From contig CAMAXV010000010.1 of NCBI GenBank assembly GCA_945862385.1, positions 23,711 to 87,710 of the forward strand: a DNA stretch of 64,000 bases. The letters are read 5' to 3'. The notes beneath the pieces were generated by a model that was not told the origin of the DNA, did no database searches, and saw only the letters and a program-made list of their open reading frames with translations. The stretch comes from Chitinophaga pinensis (GTDB taxonomy: Bacteria > Bacteroidota > Bacteroidia > Chitinophagales > Chitinophagaceae). The number at the start of each line of letters is the position of its first letter. The first letter of the stretch is position 1. This document shows positions 36,218 to 45,033 of this stretch, piece by piece. The translations under genes were made by a program, and so were the position numbers.

Positions 36218-36655
36218 TCAGAGAAAAATGTTTTGTTCAAAGTAATAGGGCTTCCCGGCTGTTTTCCACTGCAAGATGAGGGTGTATAAACCATGTGCAT
36301 TACCCGGAATTAAAATCAATGAACTACCTGAGTCTGTTTCAAATTTTCCGTTGACATCTTTTTTCCGGTCTGCTGCAAAATAAAGCGTCCATGTTCCGGA
36401 AGACTTTATACCAATCAATTCCTGTGGCAGTTTGATTTTAAGTTGATCGGTCATTTTTTCAACTGCTACTGCCGCTGACAGGGCTGCTGTGTTGGCACTT
36501 TCATCAATGATTTTTTGAAAAGCCAATTCATCAGCATAATAATTATCTGAAACCAGGTCACGGTTCTGTTGTGTTGTCAAATATACCATGCCCATCATAC
36601 CTGCAACAAAGGCGAGGTAAGTGAAAAGTATTTTATGTCCCCAGCTTATTTTCAT
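36218..36655 (-). CDS. ccoH: CcoH/FixH-like cbb3 oxidase assembly protein
   Basis: I start at MKISWGHKILFTYLAFVAGM, which gives one N-terminal membrane helix and a soluble periplasmic domain with NYYADELAFQKIIDES, the FixH signature. The longer open frame upstream is translated palindromic repeat (36682-36864) and is rejected. FixH proteins are required for stable cbb3 oxidase assembly. It lies between ccoG and the TauE/SafE gene. Confidence 0.85.
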   Translation of the reverse strand: MKISWGHKILFTYLAFVAGMMGMVYLTTQQNRDLVSDNYYADELAFQKIIDESANTAALSAAVAVEKMTDQLKIKLPQELIGIKSSGTWTLYFAADRKKDVNGKFETDSGSSLILIPGNAHGLYTLILQWKTAGKPYYFEQNIFL

Positions 36656-36681
36656 AACGATTTGTTTTATGTAATAGTTAT

Positions 36682-36864
36682 AACTCCCCTCCTGGACAGG
36701 AGGGGTGGCACGAATGAGTCTGCACCGAAGGTGCAGGCGAATGAGCTTGCCTGCCGAAGGCAGGTGACGGGGTGGTGGACCATTTCTCTTGATTCCACCA
36801 CCCCGCCTCAACAAATTCACTTCGTTCATTTGTCTCGGCACCCCTCCTGACCAGGAGGGGAATT
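36682..36864. repeat. GC-rich palindromic element, copy 3, with terminal inverted repeats
   Basis: The ends (36682-36710 and 36837-36864) are nearly perfect reverse complements, each itself containing CCCCTCCTG-xx-CAGGAGGGG-type hairpins. Inside lie CTGCACC-GAA-GGTGCAG, CCTGCC-GAA-GGCAGG and the pair GGGGTGGTGGA (36769-36779) / TCCACCACCCC (36794-36804). The whole 183 bp can form a cruciform, MITE-like. No transposase is encoded. It separates ccoG from ccoH within the operon. Confidence 0.8.
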
Positions 36865-36910
36865 ATTATTGTTTTAATAGCACCAGACTTTATTTTCATA
36901 ATCATTTTAT

Positions 36911-38323
36911 TTAGGAATGAATGGGTCCGATGAAGGTGGTTTTTTGTGTAGCGATTTTTTTTCCTTCAGCTCTTATTTCAATCATTACGTTTGATTTTCT
37001 TTTGCTGATAGTTTCGTTCTTTCTTTTAATCAGAAAAGTAATTACGGAATAATTTTCTTTTTCAATCAGGGGTTGTTTTCCGATGATTTCAATGCTCCCT
37101 TCTGATTCTGGTATAGACAACTCAACAAGAATATCCCGGTGTGTTTTATTGAACATTCTCGCTGAATAAAGATTGCTGGTATATCCTCCGGGGAGTTGCT
37201 GATAGATCATGCCCTGGGTGCGCAGAATGGTAATGTCTACACTGTCTCTAGTGCCCAGCATCACTACCAGTACAGATAAAATAATCAGCAGAACTGCCGA
37301 ATAGGCTTTTATTCTGCCCGTCACTTTCAATTTTTCCTGTTTGACTATGTTGTTTTCGCTGGCATAGCGAATCAGTTGTTTAGGTCTGTCGAGGCTTTCC
37401 ATGATTTCGTCGCAGGCATCAATACAGGCAGTGCAGTTTACACATTCCAGCTGGGTGCCGTTGCGGATGTCAATGCCGGTTGGACAAACACGAACACATG
37501 CTTTGCAGTCGATACAGTCACCTTTCGGCTCGGGGTCATTGCTTTTTACTTTTCCTCTTGGTTCACCGCGCACATAGTCGTATGCAACTACAATGGAATT
37601 TTTATCCAGCAAAACACCCTGTAATCTGCCATACGGACAAACAACAATACACACCTGTTCACGGAACCAGTAAAAAACAAAAAAGAAAACACTGGTGAAA
37701 AGAAGGAGCGCCGCAAAAGTGCTTGCATGCGCCCCTATACCATCATGCACGTACCTAAGAACTTCATCCATGCTGATGAGATAAGCCATGAAATAATTAG
37801 CTATGATAAAGGAAACAATATAAAAAACTGAAATCTTGATGATGCGTTTTCTGATCTTGAAACCATTCCAGGGCATGGCTTTCAGCTGCTGTTGTTTGTG
37901 GAAGTCACCATCAATCCAGTACTCAATTTTTCTGAAAACCATTTCCATGAAAATGGTTTGCGGACAAGCCCAGCCACAGAATATCCTGCCAAAAACAGCC
38001 GTAAAAAGAATGATGAAAACCACAAATGTGATCATGGCCAGTGCGAAGATGAAAAAGTCCTGCGGACCAAAAATTTGTCCGAACAGGATGAATTTCCGCT
38101 TCAGCACGTTGAGCATGATCATGGGCTCTCCGTTTATTTTGATCCATGGTAAGCTGAAAAATACAATCAGGTATATAATTGATGCAAGGGTCCTTTTGTT
38201 GTAGAGTGGACCTTTTGGCTGTTTCGGGAACAGGAAGTTACGTTTGCCCTTCTGGCTGATGGTTGCAAATGAATCCCTGAACGCCTGATCTATCACCTTT
38301 TCTTTTTCATTTGCACTGATCAT
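36911..38323 (-). CDS. ccoG: Cytochrome c oxidase accessory protein CcoG
   Basis: The 470-residue protein has about five membrane helices and ferredoxin-type clusters: FCGWACPQTIFMEMVFRKIEYWIDGD early, then CIVVCPYGRLQG, CIDCKACVRVCPTGIDIRNGTQLECVNCTACIDACD, followed by a C-terminal IgG-like domain (FixG). CcoG reduces copper during cbb3 assembly. It starts 3 bases after ccoP. Confidence 0.96.
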   Translation of the reverse strand: MISANEKEKVIDQAFRDSFATISQKGKRNFLFPKQPKGPLYNKRTLASIIYLIVFFSLPWIKINGEPMIMLNVLKRKFILFGQIFGPQDFFIFALAMITFVVFIILFTAVFGRIFCGWACPQTIFMEMVFRKIEYWIDGDFHKQQQLKAMPWNGFKIRKRIIKISVFYIVSFIIANYFMAYLISMDEVLRYVHDGIGAHASTFAALLLFTSVFFFVFYWFREQVCIVVCPYGRLQGVLLDKNSIVVAYDYVRGEPRGKVKSNDPEPKGDCIDCKACVRVCPTGIDIRNGTQLECVNCTACIDACDEIMESLDRPKQLIRYASENNIVKQEKLKVTGRIKAYSAVLLIILSVLVVMLGTRDSVDITILRTQGMIYQQLPGGYTSNLYSARMFNKTHRDILVELSIPESEGSIEIIGKQPLIEKENYSVITFLIKRKNETISKRKSNVMIEIRAEGKKIATQKTTFIGPIHS

Positions 38324-38325
38324 AG

Positions 38326-39396
38326 CTACTGTTGAGCAGGTTTTGCGGAAGATGAACTATTGGCTCCCGGAGATGCAATAACCTCTGTCCAGGGTTCACC
38401 CTGTGGGTCCTTGGGGCTTGCAGGAGTAGTACCCTGAAGTGATTTGACAAAGCTGGTGAGGTTTTTCATTTGCACAGGGCTGTACATAGATTGCCATGAC
38501 TGCATGCCTTTCTCGGGATATCCGTTTTTGATGGTTTTGTAGATGTCGTTTAAGCCGCCACCATGAATCCAGTTGATATCTGTCAGGTTTGGTCCAATGC
38601 CACCTCCGCCATCTGCAGCGTGACAGGCCACACAGGATTGGGTGTAAAGTGCTTTGCCTGCAGCAATTCCTGTTGCATCAGACAGGGTGATGTTGCTTTC
38701 ATCCACGAGGTCTTTGGTTTTGGCCATGTAGGCTTCTTCCATTTTTTTTCCTTCAGCCATCTCTGCTGCATATTCCTGCTCTGGATTCTTTCCTGTGCCG
38801 GAAACATGGAAGCTGAACATATAAATGAATCCGATTACGATGGTGATGTAAAAGCCGTATTTCCACCAGGGAGGAAGGGCATTGTCTAGTTCTTTGATGC
38901 CATCATAATCATGATCGAGGAGAATATCGGCTTCCTTTTCAATAGGTACTGCACGCGTCATCCATTTTTTATCCAGCTGGTTCCACCATAGTTTCAAACC
39001 TGATGGCTGTCCTGCTTTTTCCAATGCTGCATCTGCTTCACCGGAGAGATCACGGAATGCCCTGCGAATCATAAAAGAGAGATATAGTATAACCAACAGT
39101 TCTATGCCTATTACTGCGCTGAGGGCAAAAAAATCGAGCGCAGCCATGCCTCCATAATTGGTGTCTTTACCCAGGCCGGTTACAATATAGTTGTCCTGTG
39201 CATTAGCAACAGAAGATAGTGCGGATGTGTAGAGTATGATCATCATACTTTTTAATCCCATTGATTCTTTCCTTTTTTTCAGTATAGATCTGGAAAGTGT
39301 AATCAGTACCTGTGCAAGCAGCCAGATAACGGCCACGAGCACAATACCTACAATGATGAGCGCGTATTCCAGATAGGATGTAGTGTTGGCTGTCAT
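38326..39396 (-). CDS. ccoP: cbb3 oxidase subunit CcoP, single haem-c motif
   Basis: The 356-residue protein has several N-terminal hydrophobic segments (the first two, about residues 12-35 and 75-90, are Bacteroidetes-type additions), the FixP/CcoP block YDGIKELDNALPPWWKYGFYITI, and one haem motif SCVACHAADGGGGIGPNLTD with a methionine ligand downstream (GMQSWQSM). Proteobacterial CcoP normally has two CxxCH motifs; I find only one. It passes electrons to CcoN/O. Confidence 0.92.
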   Translation of the reverse strand: MTANTTSYLEYALIIVGIVLVAVIWLLAQVLITLSRSILKKRKESMGLKSMMIILYTSALSSVANAQDNYIVTGLGKDTNYGGMAALDFFALSAVIGIELLVILYLSFMIRRAFRDLSGEADAALEKAGQPSGLKLWWNQLDKKWMTRAVPIEKEADILLDHDYDGIKELDNALPPWWKYGFYITIVIGFIYMFSFHVSGTGKNPEQEYAAEMAEGKKMEEAYMAKTKDLVDESNITLSDATGIAAGKALYTQSCVACHAADGGGGIGPNLTDINWIHGGGLNDIYKTIKNGYPEKGMQSWQSMYSPVQMKNLTSFVKSLQGTTPASPKDPQGEPWTEVIASPGANSSSSAKPAQQ

Positions 39397-39414
39397 GGTT
39401 TTGGTTTTGAGTGG

Positions 39415-39582
39415 TTATTGTTCGAGTGGCAGTTTTTTCATTTCGTCGATACCGGCTTTTTTCATGCGGAAAACATATATGAGCATCAGGATGAAAAAGG
39501 TGATGAAAATAAACTGGGCCACTACCGGATAGATGGCTATACCATCTATCTTTTCAGCGTATTGTTTGATGAATTTGAACAT
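39415..39582 (-). CDS. ccoQ: CcoQ-like small cbb3 oxidase subunit
   Basis: A 55-residue frame begins MFKFIKQYAEKIDGIAIYP and has one membrane helix (VAQFIFITFFILMLIYVF) followed by a charged tail (MKKAGIDEMKKLPLEQ). Size, topology and position between ccoNO and ccoP match CcoQ. It starts 2 bases after the ccoNO stop. Confidence 0.8.
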   Translation of the reverse strand: MFKFIKQYAEKIDGIAIYPVVAQFIFITFFILMLIYVFRMKKAGIDEMKKLPLEQ

Positions 39583-39584
39583 GG

Positions 39585-41738
39585 TTAGTTTTTAGCAGTT
39601 TTGAATTTCTCAATATCTGTTCCGAGTCTCTGCATGTAGGCAATCAAAGCGATTATTTCCTTGTTTGGCGGCGTTTGTATGCCGTCTTTTTTCAGGTCGT
39701 CTGCAATGAATTGTGCCTGCTGCAAGAGGTCTGTATTTGCCTGCTTATCGTAATCTTTTTCATAAGGTACCCCAAGTGTTTGCATGGCCCTGATTTTGAC
39801 TGCTGTAGTGCTCGTATCAAGTTCCTTATCCAGCATGAAACTATAGGCAGGCATGATAGATCCTGTAGAGATGGCCTGCGGGTCGTCCAGGTGGTTGTAG
39901 TGCCAGCTGTTGGATTTTTTATTGTTTCCTACGCCTTCACGGGCAAGATCCGGGCCACTTCTTTTCGAACCCCATTGAAACGGATGATCATACACAAATT
40001 CACCCGCTTTTGAATAGTCGCCATAGCGTGCCGTTTCTGAACGGAACGGTCTGATCATCTGCGAGTGGCAGGTGTAACAGCCTTCCCGCACATAGATATC
40101 ACGCCCCTGCAGCTCCAGTGGGGTATAGGGTTTCACACTGGCGATGGTGGGAACATTTGATTTTACGAGGAAGGTTGGAATCATTTCAATGACACCCCCG
40201 ATGAGGATGACAATGAGGGTAAGTACGAGGAATGGGACAGGTTTGCGTTCTATGGGTCTGTGCCAGTGTTCGCTGCCATGAGATTGATAGCTTCCTTCCA
40301 GTGCTGGTGCTTCCGCTTCATCATCAACTACACCGGCAGCTTTCTTAACTGTCATCCAAAGGTTATACATCATCACCAGTGCACCAGAGAAATAAAGCAG
40401 TCCACCGAAAGCACGCAGGGCATAAAAGGGTTTCAGCTGGGTAACTGTTTCCAGGAATGGGTATTTCAGGTTACCGGCTTCAGTGAATTCCTTCCACATC
40501 AGGCTTTGTTTGAAGCCCGCCCAGTACATGGGAATAGCATAGAAGAGGATACCCAGGGTGGCAATCCAGAAATGGGTATTGGCAAGCTTTTTAGAGTGCA
40601 GGTCTGTTTTGTAAATTCTTGGAACAAGCCAGTAAAGAATACCGAAGGTGAGCATGCCATTCCAGCCCAATCCACCCACGTGCACGTGGGCGATGATCCA
40701 GTCTGTGAAGTGGGCGATGGCGTTGACATTTTTCAGGGAGAGCATCGGACCTTCAAAGGTTGACATACCGTATGCTGTTACGGCAACCACCATGAATTTC
40801 AGGATGACATCCTCCCGAACCTTATCCCATGCGCCTCTGAGGGTCAGCAGTCCATTGATCATACCACCCCAACTGGGAAAAATCAGCATGAAGCTGAAGA
40901 CAACACCCAGCGATTGTGCCCAGTTGGGGAGAGCCGTGTAAAGAAGGTGATGTGGGCCTGCCCAGATATACAAAAAGATCAGTGCCCAGAAATGGATGAT
41001 AGACAAACGGTACGAATAAACGGGCCTGTTGGCTGCCTTGGGCATGAAGTAATACATCAGTCCGAGGTAGGGTGTAGTAAGGAAGAAAGCAACGGCATTG
41101 TGTCCGTACCACCATTGCACAAGGGCGTCTTGTACGCCGGCGTACCAGGAATAGCTTTTCAGAAAGGATATGGGTAATTCGATTGAGTTGACGATATGCA
41201 ATACTGCGATGGTAACGAAGGTGGCGATGTAGAACCAGACGGCAACATAGAGGTGTCTTTCGCGTCTTTTCAGGATGGTCATGAACATGTTCAGTCCGAA
41301 TACCACCCAGATAATTGTTATGGCGATATCAATGGGCCATTCCAGTTCGGCATATTCCTTGCCGGTAGACATGCCTAAGGGGATCGTGATGGCGGCTGCT
41401 ACAATGATGAGCTGCCATCCCCAGAAATGAATTTTGCTGAGCAGGTCACTTGCCATGCGCGTTTTCAGGAGTCTTTGCAGGGAGTAATAGTAGCCCAGGA
41501 AGATGCCGTTGCCTACAAAGGCGAAGATGACGGCATTGGTGTGCAGGGGCCTGAGCCTGCCAAAGCTGAGTCCGATCGTTTCCTTGCCTGCTGGAATGCC
41601 GCTCAGGTTCCATTCCGGGAAAACCATAAGCAGGGCTACCCAGAGGCCTACGAGCATGCCTACGATGCTCCAGATAACGGTGGCATAGGCAAAATTTCTG
41701 ACGATCCGGTTGTCGTAAGAGAACTTTTCAATGTGCAT
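39585..41738 (-). CDS. ccoNO: Fused cbb3 oxidase catalytic subunit CcoN-CcoO
   Basis: Starting at MHIEKFSYDNRIVRNF, the 717-residue protein joins CcoN (about residues 1-480, twelve helices with haem/CuB histidines in LHTNAVIFAFVGNG, VQWWYGHNAVAFFLT and AHVHVGGLGWNGM) to CcoO (about 500-717, one helix and the haem motif REGCYTCHSQMIRPFRSE). The fusion is known in Bacteroidetes. The complex reduces O2 at low oxygen. ccoS ends one base before this start. Confidence 0.95.
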   Translation of the reverse strand: MHIEKFSYDNRIVRNFAYATVIWSIVGMLVGLWVALLMVFPEWNLSGIPAGKETIGLSFGRLRPLHTNAVIFAFVGNGIFLGYYYSLQRLLKTRMASDLLSKIHFWGWQLIIVAAAITIPLGMSTGKEYAELEWPIDIAITIIWVVFGLNMFMTILKRRERHLYVAVWFYIATFVTIAVLHIVNSIELPISFLKSYSWYAGVQDALVQWWYGHNAVAFFLTTPYLGLMYYFMPKAANRPVYSYRLSIIHFWALIFLYIWAGPHHLLYTALPNWAQSLGVVFSFMLIFPSWGGMINGLLTLRGAWDKVREDVILKFMVVAVTAYGMSTFEGPMLSLKNVNAIAHFTDWIIAHVHVGGLGWNGMLTFGILYWLVPRIYKTDLHSKKLANTHFWIATLGILFYAIPMYWAGFKQSLMWKEFTEAGNLKYPFLETVTQLKPFYALRAFGGLLYFSGALVMMYNLWMTVKKAAGVVDDEAEAPALEGSYQSHGSEHWHRPIERKPVPFLVLTLIVILIGGVIEMIPTFLVKSNVPTIASVKPYTPLELQGRDIYVREGCYTCHSQMIRPFRSETARYGDYSKAGEFVYDHPFQWGSKRSGPDLAREGVGNNKKSNSWHYNHLDDPQAISTGSIMPAYSFMLDKELDTSTTAVKIRAMQTLGVPYEKDYDKQANTDLLQQAQFIADDLKKDGIQTPPNKEIIALIAYMQRLGTDIEKFKTAKN

Positions 41739-41739
41739 G

Positions 41740-41913
41740 TTAAGGGTTTTGGTTGTTGGGATTTGAACTGGATTTTTCGTTGTCGAACAGCATCCTGATA
41801 GCAGGAGAAGTGTCGTCTTCAAATTGTCCTTTTGAAACGGACCAGATGAATGCCAGGAGAAAACCGGTGGCTACGAGAAGACTTGCTGCAATCAGAATGA
41901 TGATAACGCCCAC
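41740..41913 (-). CDS. ccoS: cbb3 oxidase assembly protein CcoS
   Basis: A 57-residue frame with GTG start reads VGVIIILIAASLLVATGF then LAFIWSVSKGQFEDD and SPAIRMLFD, the CcoS pattern of a single membrane helix followed by the conserved GQFxD and RMLFD blocks. CcoS is needed to insert haem and copper into the oxidase. No in-frame ATG is available. It lies between ccoI and ccoNO. Confidence 0.88.
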   Translation of the reverse strand: MGVIIILIAASLLVATGFLLAFIWSVSKGQFEDDTSPAIRMLFDNEKSSSNPNNQNP

Positions 41914-41945
41914 GAATTTGTTTTGGACAAAAGTAGCGGTGCGTG

Positions 41946-44381
41946 TCAGCGGGTTGGGTGACCGTTTTCAGTGAAAGACATGATTTTCGTCATGTGCACG
42001 CTGAGGTAGCTGAGGAGAATGATGCTGATGGTGCTTGCCGGCATCAGGATAGCTGCTATCATGGGTGAAAGGAGTGCCTGGGTGGAGAAGTACATGCCAA
42101 TGATGTTATATGCGATGGAGAGGGTAAAACCTGCCCCCACCAGCTTTTTGGAAGTCCTTGCAAGCTGCAGCAACTGATGCAGTCTGGGAAGTTCATCACC
42201 GGCAAGGATGCCATCACAGGCTGGTGTGAAGTAATTGGTATGCTGGGTGACAGCTATGCCTGCATCACTTTGCTGCAGGGCACCTGCATCATTCAGTCCG
42301 TCTCCCACCATAATCACTTTTCTGCCTTTTTCCTGCAGTGCTCTGATATACTCCAGCTTTTCTTCCGGTTGTTTGTTGAAAGCCATCTGCACTTTTTCGC
42401 CCAGCATTTCTTTCAGCAGCTGTTCTTCCCGGTTGTTGTCGCCACTCAGGATGTGTAAAGCAAATCCTTTATCCTGCAGTTGTTTAAGCATGGGGAAGAT
42501 CCCATCCCGGTAATCCTGCCGGATCACACATTTACCCTTATAAGTGCCCTTGGTGCTGATATGAACTGCCATGCTGTTATCTCCGGATTCTATGATGGTT
42601 GGACAGGCATTGGCCACAAATCCGGCTTTCCCCAGCCGTACAGGTATGCCATCAACCAGTGCTTCAATGCCTTGTCCGCTTATTTCCCTGAAATCAGTAA
42701 CCAGTAATTCATCCCGGTGATCCGGCCATGCTTTCCATTCAGCCAGTGTTCTGCTAAGCGGGTGGTTGGAGTGAGCTGCCAGTGCTTTGACCATCGCGGT
42801 TTCAGGGTATGAAAGCACTTTTCCTACATAGCTTACCTGGTTGTGTTCACCTGTGGTGAGTGTGCCGGTTTTATCGAAAACGAGGGTGTCTGCTTCAGAC
42901 ATGCGTTCCATGACCGTTGCATTTTTCAGGAACAAGCCGTTGCTGCTGAAAACCCTGATCATGTTGCCGAAGGTAAAGGTGGCGGAGAGCAGGAGTGAGC
43001 AAGGACAAGCTACGATGAGCACCGACGTGACTGCCCTCCAGGTATTGTCTGGATTGTTGAACTGCCAGTAGAGTCCGGCTGCCAGCGCAATGGAAAAGAG
43101 AACGATGCTGAAATAGTTGCTCCAGGGGTGTATAAAGGAGGTCTCTTTGTTTTTGGTGTTGTGGAAGGCGTCATTGTTCCAGAGGCGGGTCAGGTGGCTG
43201 GCAGAGACAGGTTTAAGCACAGCTACTTCTATTGCCGTTCCCATCTGTTTTCCGCCGGCAAATATGTTTTCTCCTATGTTGAGATGGACGGGGTCTTTTT
43301 CGCCCGTGACGAAACTGTAATCGATCCAGGCATCACCCTGCAGCAGGGTAGCATCGGCAGGAATCAGTTCCTGGTTGCGGACCAGCAGCCGGTCGCCTTC
43401 AGCAAGTTCATGGATTGGTTTATACTGTTTTTGTGTTCCGCTCAGTACCAATGAGCTCATGGGGAAATAAGATTGGTAGTCGCGGTTGAAAGCAATGGAT
43501 TGCTGCGTTCTTTCCTGGAACCAGCGACCAATCAGCATGAAGAAGACGATGCCGCTCATAGAGTCGAGGTAGCCCGTTCCCGTATACGTGAAGATTTCAT
43601 ACAGGCTTCTGGAGAAGGTGATGATGATAGCCAGGGCGATGGGTGCGTCTATGTTCAGGAAACGCTGCCGCAGGCCTTTCCAGGCCTGAATGAAAAAAGG
43701 TGCCGCACCATAGAAGATTACCGGAATAGACAACAGAACGCTGATGTAGCTGAAAGCTGTGTGGAGCAGTTCTTCATGTATGCCGTTTTCAGCGAGGTAA
43801 TCCGGGAAGCTCAGCATCATGATGTTGCTGAAGCAGAAGCCGGCCACACCGATTCTGAGGATGGTGGAGTGCCGGTTTTTTGGGATGTTTGATGCTTCCT
43901 GTTTGTTACCACTCGCAAGACTGATTTCTGGTGCATAGCCGATATAATCCAGCAGGGCAGCCAGTTCGCTCAGTTTGATTTGAGAGGGGTCGTAGACCAG
44001 GGATATTTCTTTTTTATCGAAGTCAACAGTAGAAGAGAGGATGCCTTTGTTCATCCGGCCCATGTGTTCCAGCAGCCAGATGCAGCTCGAGCAATGGATA
44101 TTGGGCAGTTTCAGTTGCAGGTGCACCTGGGAGGCACTGCTGAAGCTGAACAGTTTTGATGCGATGGCTGGTTCATCGAGGTAGTCCCATTTGTTGTTGT
44201 TGAATTTCCCTTTGGCGCTGATGTTTGTCAGGGTAGCCATCATGGCTGGGTCGCAGGCATTGGTTTCCTGGAGGATGAGGTAGACCTGTTTGCAACCTGT
44301 GCAGCAAAAAGGCAGGGATTCGTGGTGGATGGCACCGGAGCAGGGTTCACCACAGTGGGCACAAAATTTTAATGCAGCCAC
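41946..44381 (-). CDS. ccoI: Copper-transporting P1B-type ATPase CcoI/FixI
   Basis: The 811-residue ATPase has an N-terminal zinc-finger-like FCAHCGEPCSG/PFCCTGCKQVY, an HMA domain with CSSCIWLLEH, the CPC-type membrane motif VACPCSLLLS, the phosphorylation site FDKTGTLTTGE, HSNHPLSR and GDGLNDAGAL. It delivers copper for cbb3 maturation. The first in-frame start before the Cys motif is the GTG at 44379-44381, inside the edge of a palindromic repeat; the open frame runs 72 codons further through the repeat but that part is not protein-like. Confidence 0.92.
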   Translation of the reverse strand: MAALKFCAHCGEPCSGAIHHESLPFCCTGCKQVYLILQETNACDPAMMATLTNISAKGKFNNNKWDYLDEPAIASKLFSFSSASQVHLQLKLPNIHCSSCIWLLEHMGRMNKGILSSTVDFDKKEISLVYDPSQIKLSELAALLDYIGYAPEISLASGNKQEASNIPKNRHSTILRIGVAGFCFSNIMMLSFPDYLAENGIHEELLHTAFSYISVLLSIPVIFYGAAPFFIQAWKGLRQRFLNIDAPIALAIIITFSRSLYEIFTYTGTGYLDSMSGIVFFMLIGRWFQERTQQSIAFNRDYQSYFPMSSLVLSGTQKQYKPIHELAEGDRLLVRNQELIPADATLLQGDAWIDYSFVTGEKDPVHLNIGENIFAGGKQMGTAIEVAVLKPVSASHLTRLWNNDAFHNTKNKETSFIHPWSNYFSIVLFSIALAAGLYWQFNNPDNTWRAVTSVLIVACPCSLLLSATFTFGNMIRVFSSNGLFLKNATVMERMSEADTLVFDKTGTLTTGEHNQVSYVGKVLSYPETAMVKALAAHSNHPLSRTLAEWKAWPDHRDELLVTDFREISGQGIEALVDGIPVRLGKAGFVANACPTIIESGDNSMAVHISTKGTYKGKCVIRQDYRDGIFPMLKQLQDKGFALHILSGDNNREEQLLKEMLGEKVQMAFNKQPEEKLEYIRALQEKGRKVIMVGDGLNDAGALQQSDAGIAVTQHTNYFTPACDGILAGDELPRLHQLLQLARTSKKLVGAGFTLSIAYNIIGMYFSTQALLSPMIAAILMPASTISIILLSYLSVHMTKIMSFTENGHPTR
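41978..41995. promoter_or_regulatory. FNR-like palindrome in the 3' end of ccoI
   Basis: ACATGATTTTCGTCATGT has perfect six-base arms; its core ATGAT-TTTC-GTCAT resembles the site ahead of the operon. It lies inside the ccoI coding end, 65 bases upstream of ccoS, and might drive an internal promoter for ccoS-NO-Q-P. Confidence 0.35.
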
Positions 44382-44563
44382 CCCTCCTATCCCCGGGATG
44401 GTTGGGGCAGGAACCACCCCGTTCCGGACGATCGTTTCGCGCTGTCCGGACCACCCCTTTGTGGATGGGGCAGGAACCACCCCGTCCTGCCTACCGGCAG
44501 GCAGGCTGCTGCAGGGCGCAGCCACCCCTCCTATCCCCGACTTCGTCGGGGCAGGAGGGGAAT
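44375..44563. repeat. GC-rich palindromic element, copy 4
   Basis: A series of nested GC-rich hairpins: CAGCCACCCCTCCTATCCCC occurs near both ends (44375 and 44517), with GTCCGGAC, a CCTGCCTACCGGCAGGCAGG hairpin and CCCCGACTTCGTCGGGG inside. It lies between the small helical gene and ccoI and contributes the ccoI start codon. Confidence 0.8.
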
Positions 44564-44580
44564 AGATGGTGGGATCTGGT

Positions 44581-44961
44581 TTAGAGAGCGTTAGCAAGGT
44601 AATTGAGGTAGTTGCATTTCAGGTCTAAGAATCTCCTTTCGGCGTTGCGGATGCGTTCGCGGAGGGCGTTCTGGCTGAGCAGGGTGTGAACGGGGTAGCT
44701 GTTGCCTTTGCTTTCGCTGGCGAGGAAATCCTGCTGGCGGGCCAGTTCGGCTTTGATTTCCGACATGGTGTTATCCTGTTCATGCATTTCATGTTTCAGG
44801 AGGTTGACACCCTGTGCGATTGCACCGTCGAGGTTTTTACGGTCTTTCATGATAGCTGATACCATATTTTCCAGGTCAGGAATCTCCTTTTTCTGGCGGG
44901 TGATCATGTCGTCCCAGGCATCATTTTCTTTCATGAACAGTTCAAGAATTCTCCCATTCAT
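44581..44961 (-). CDS. Small helical protein at the head of the cbb3 operon
   Basis: I start at MNGRILELFMKENDAWDDMI. The 126-residue product is almost entirely helix-forming with heptad spacing (IPDLENMVSAIMKDRKN, MHEQDNTMSEIKAELARQQDFLAS) and ends in NAERRFLDLKCNYLNYLANAL. The function is unknown. It is the first gene after the 45034 palindrome and is followed by ccoI, so it probably shares its regulation. The protein at 34510 has similar size and composition. Confidence 0.65.
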   Translation of the reverse strand: MNGRILELFMKENDAWDDMITRQKKEIPDLENMVSAIMKDRKNLDGAIAQGVNLLKHEMHEQDNTMSEIKAELARQQDFLASESKGNSYPVHTLLSQNALRERIRNAERRFLDLKCNYLNYLANAL

Positions 44962-45033
44962 ACGGCTTTGTTTTAAAAGGTGTATACAAAGGTCCGACTG
45001 CCGGGCAGTCCTGCGACTGACCATTGCTAGGAG

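Noticed and set aside
36656..36841. N-terminal extension of the ccoH frame
   Set aside because: It is translated cruciform repeat; the FixH-like membrane helix begins at the ATG at 36655.
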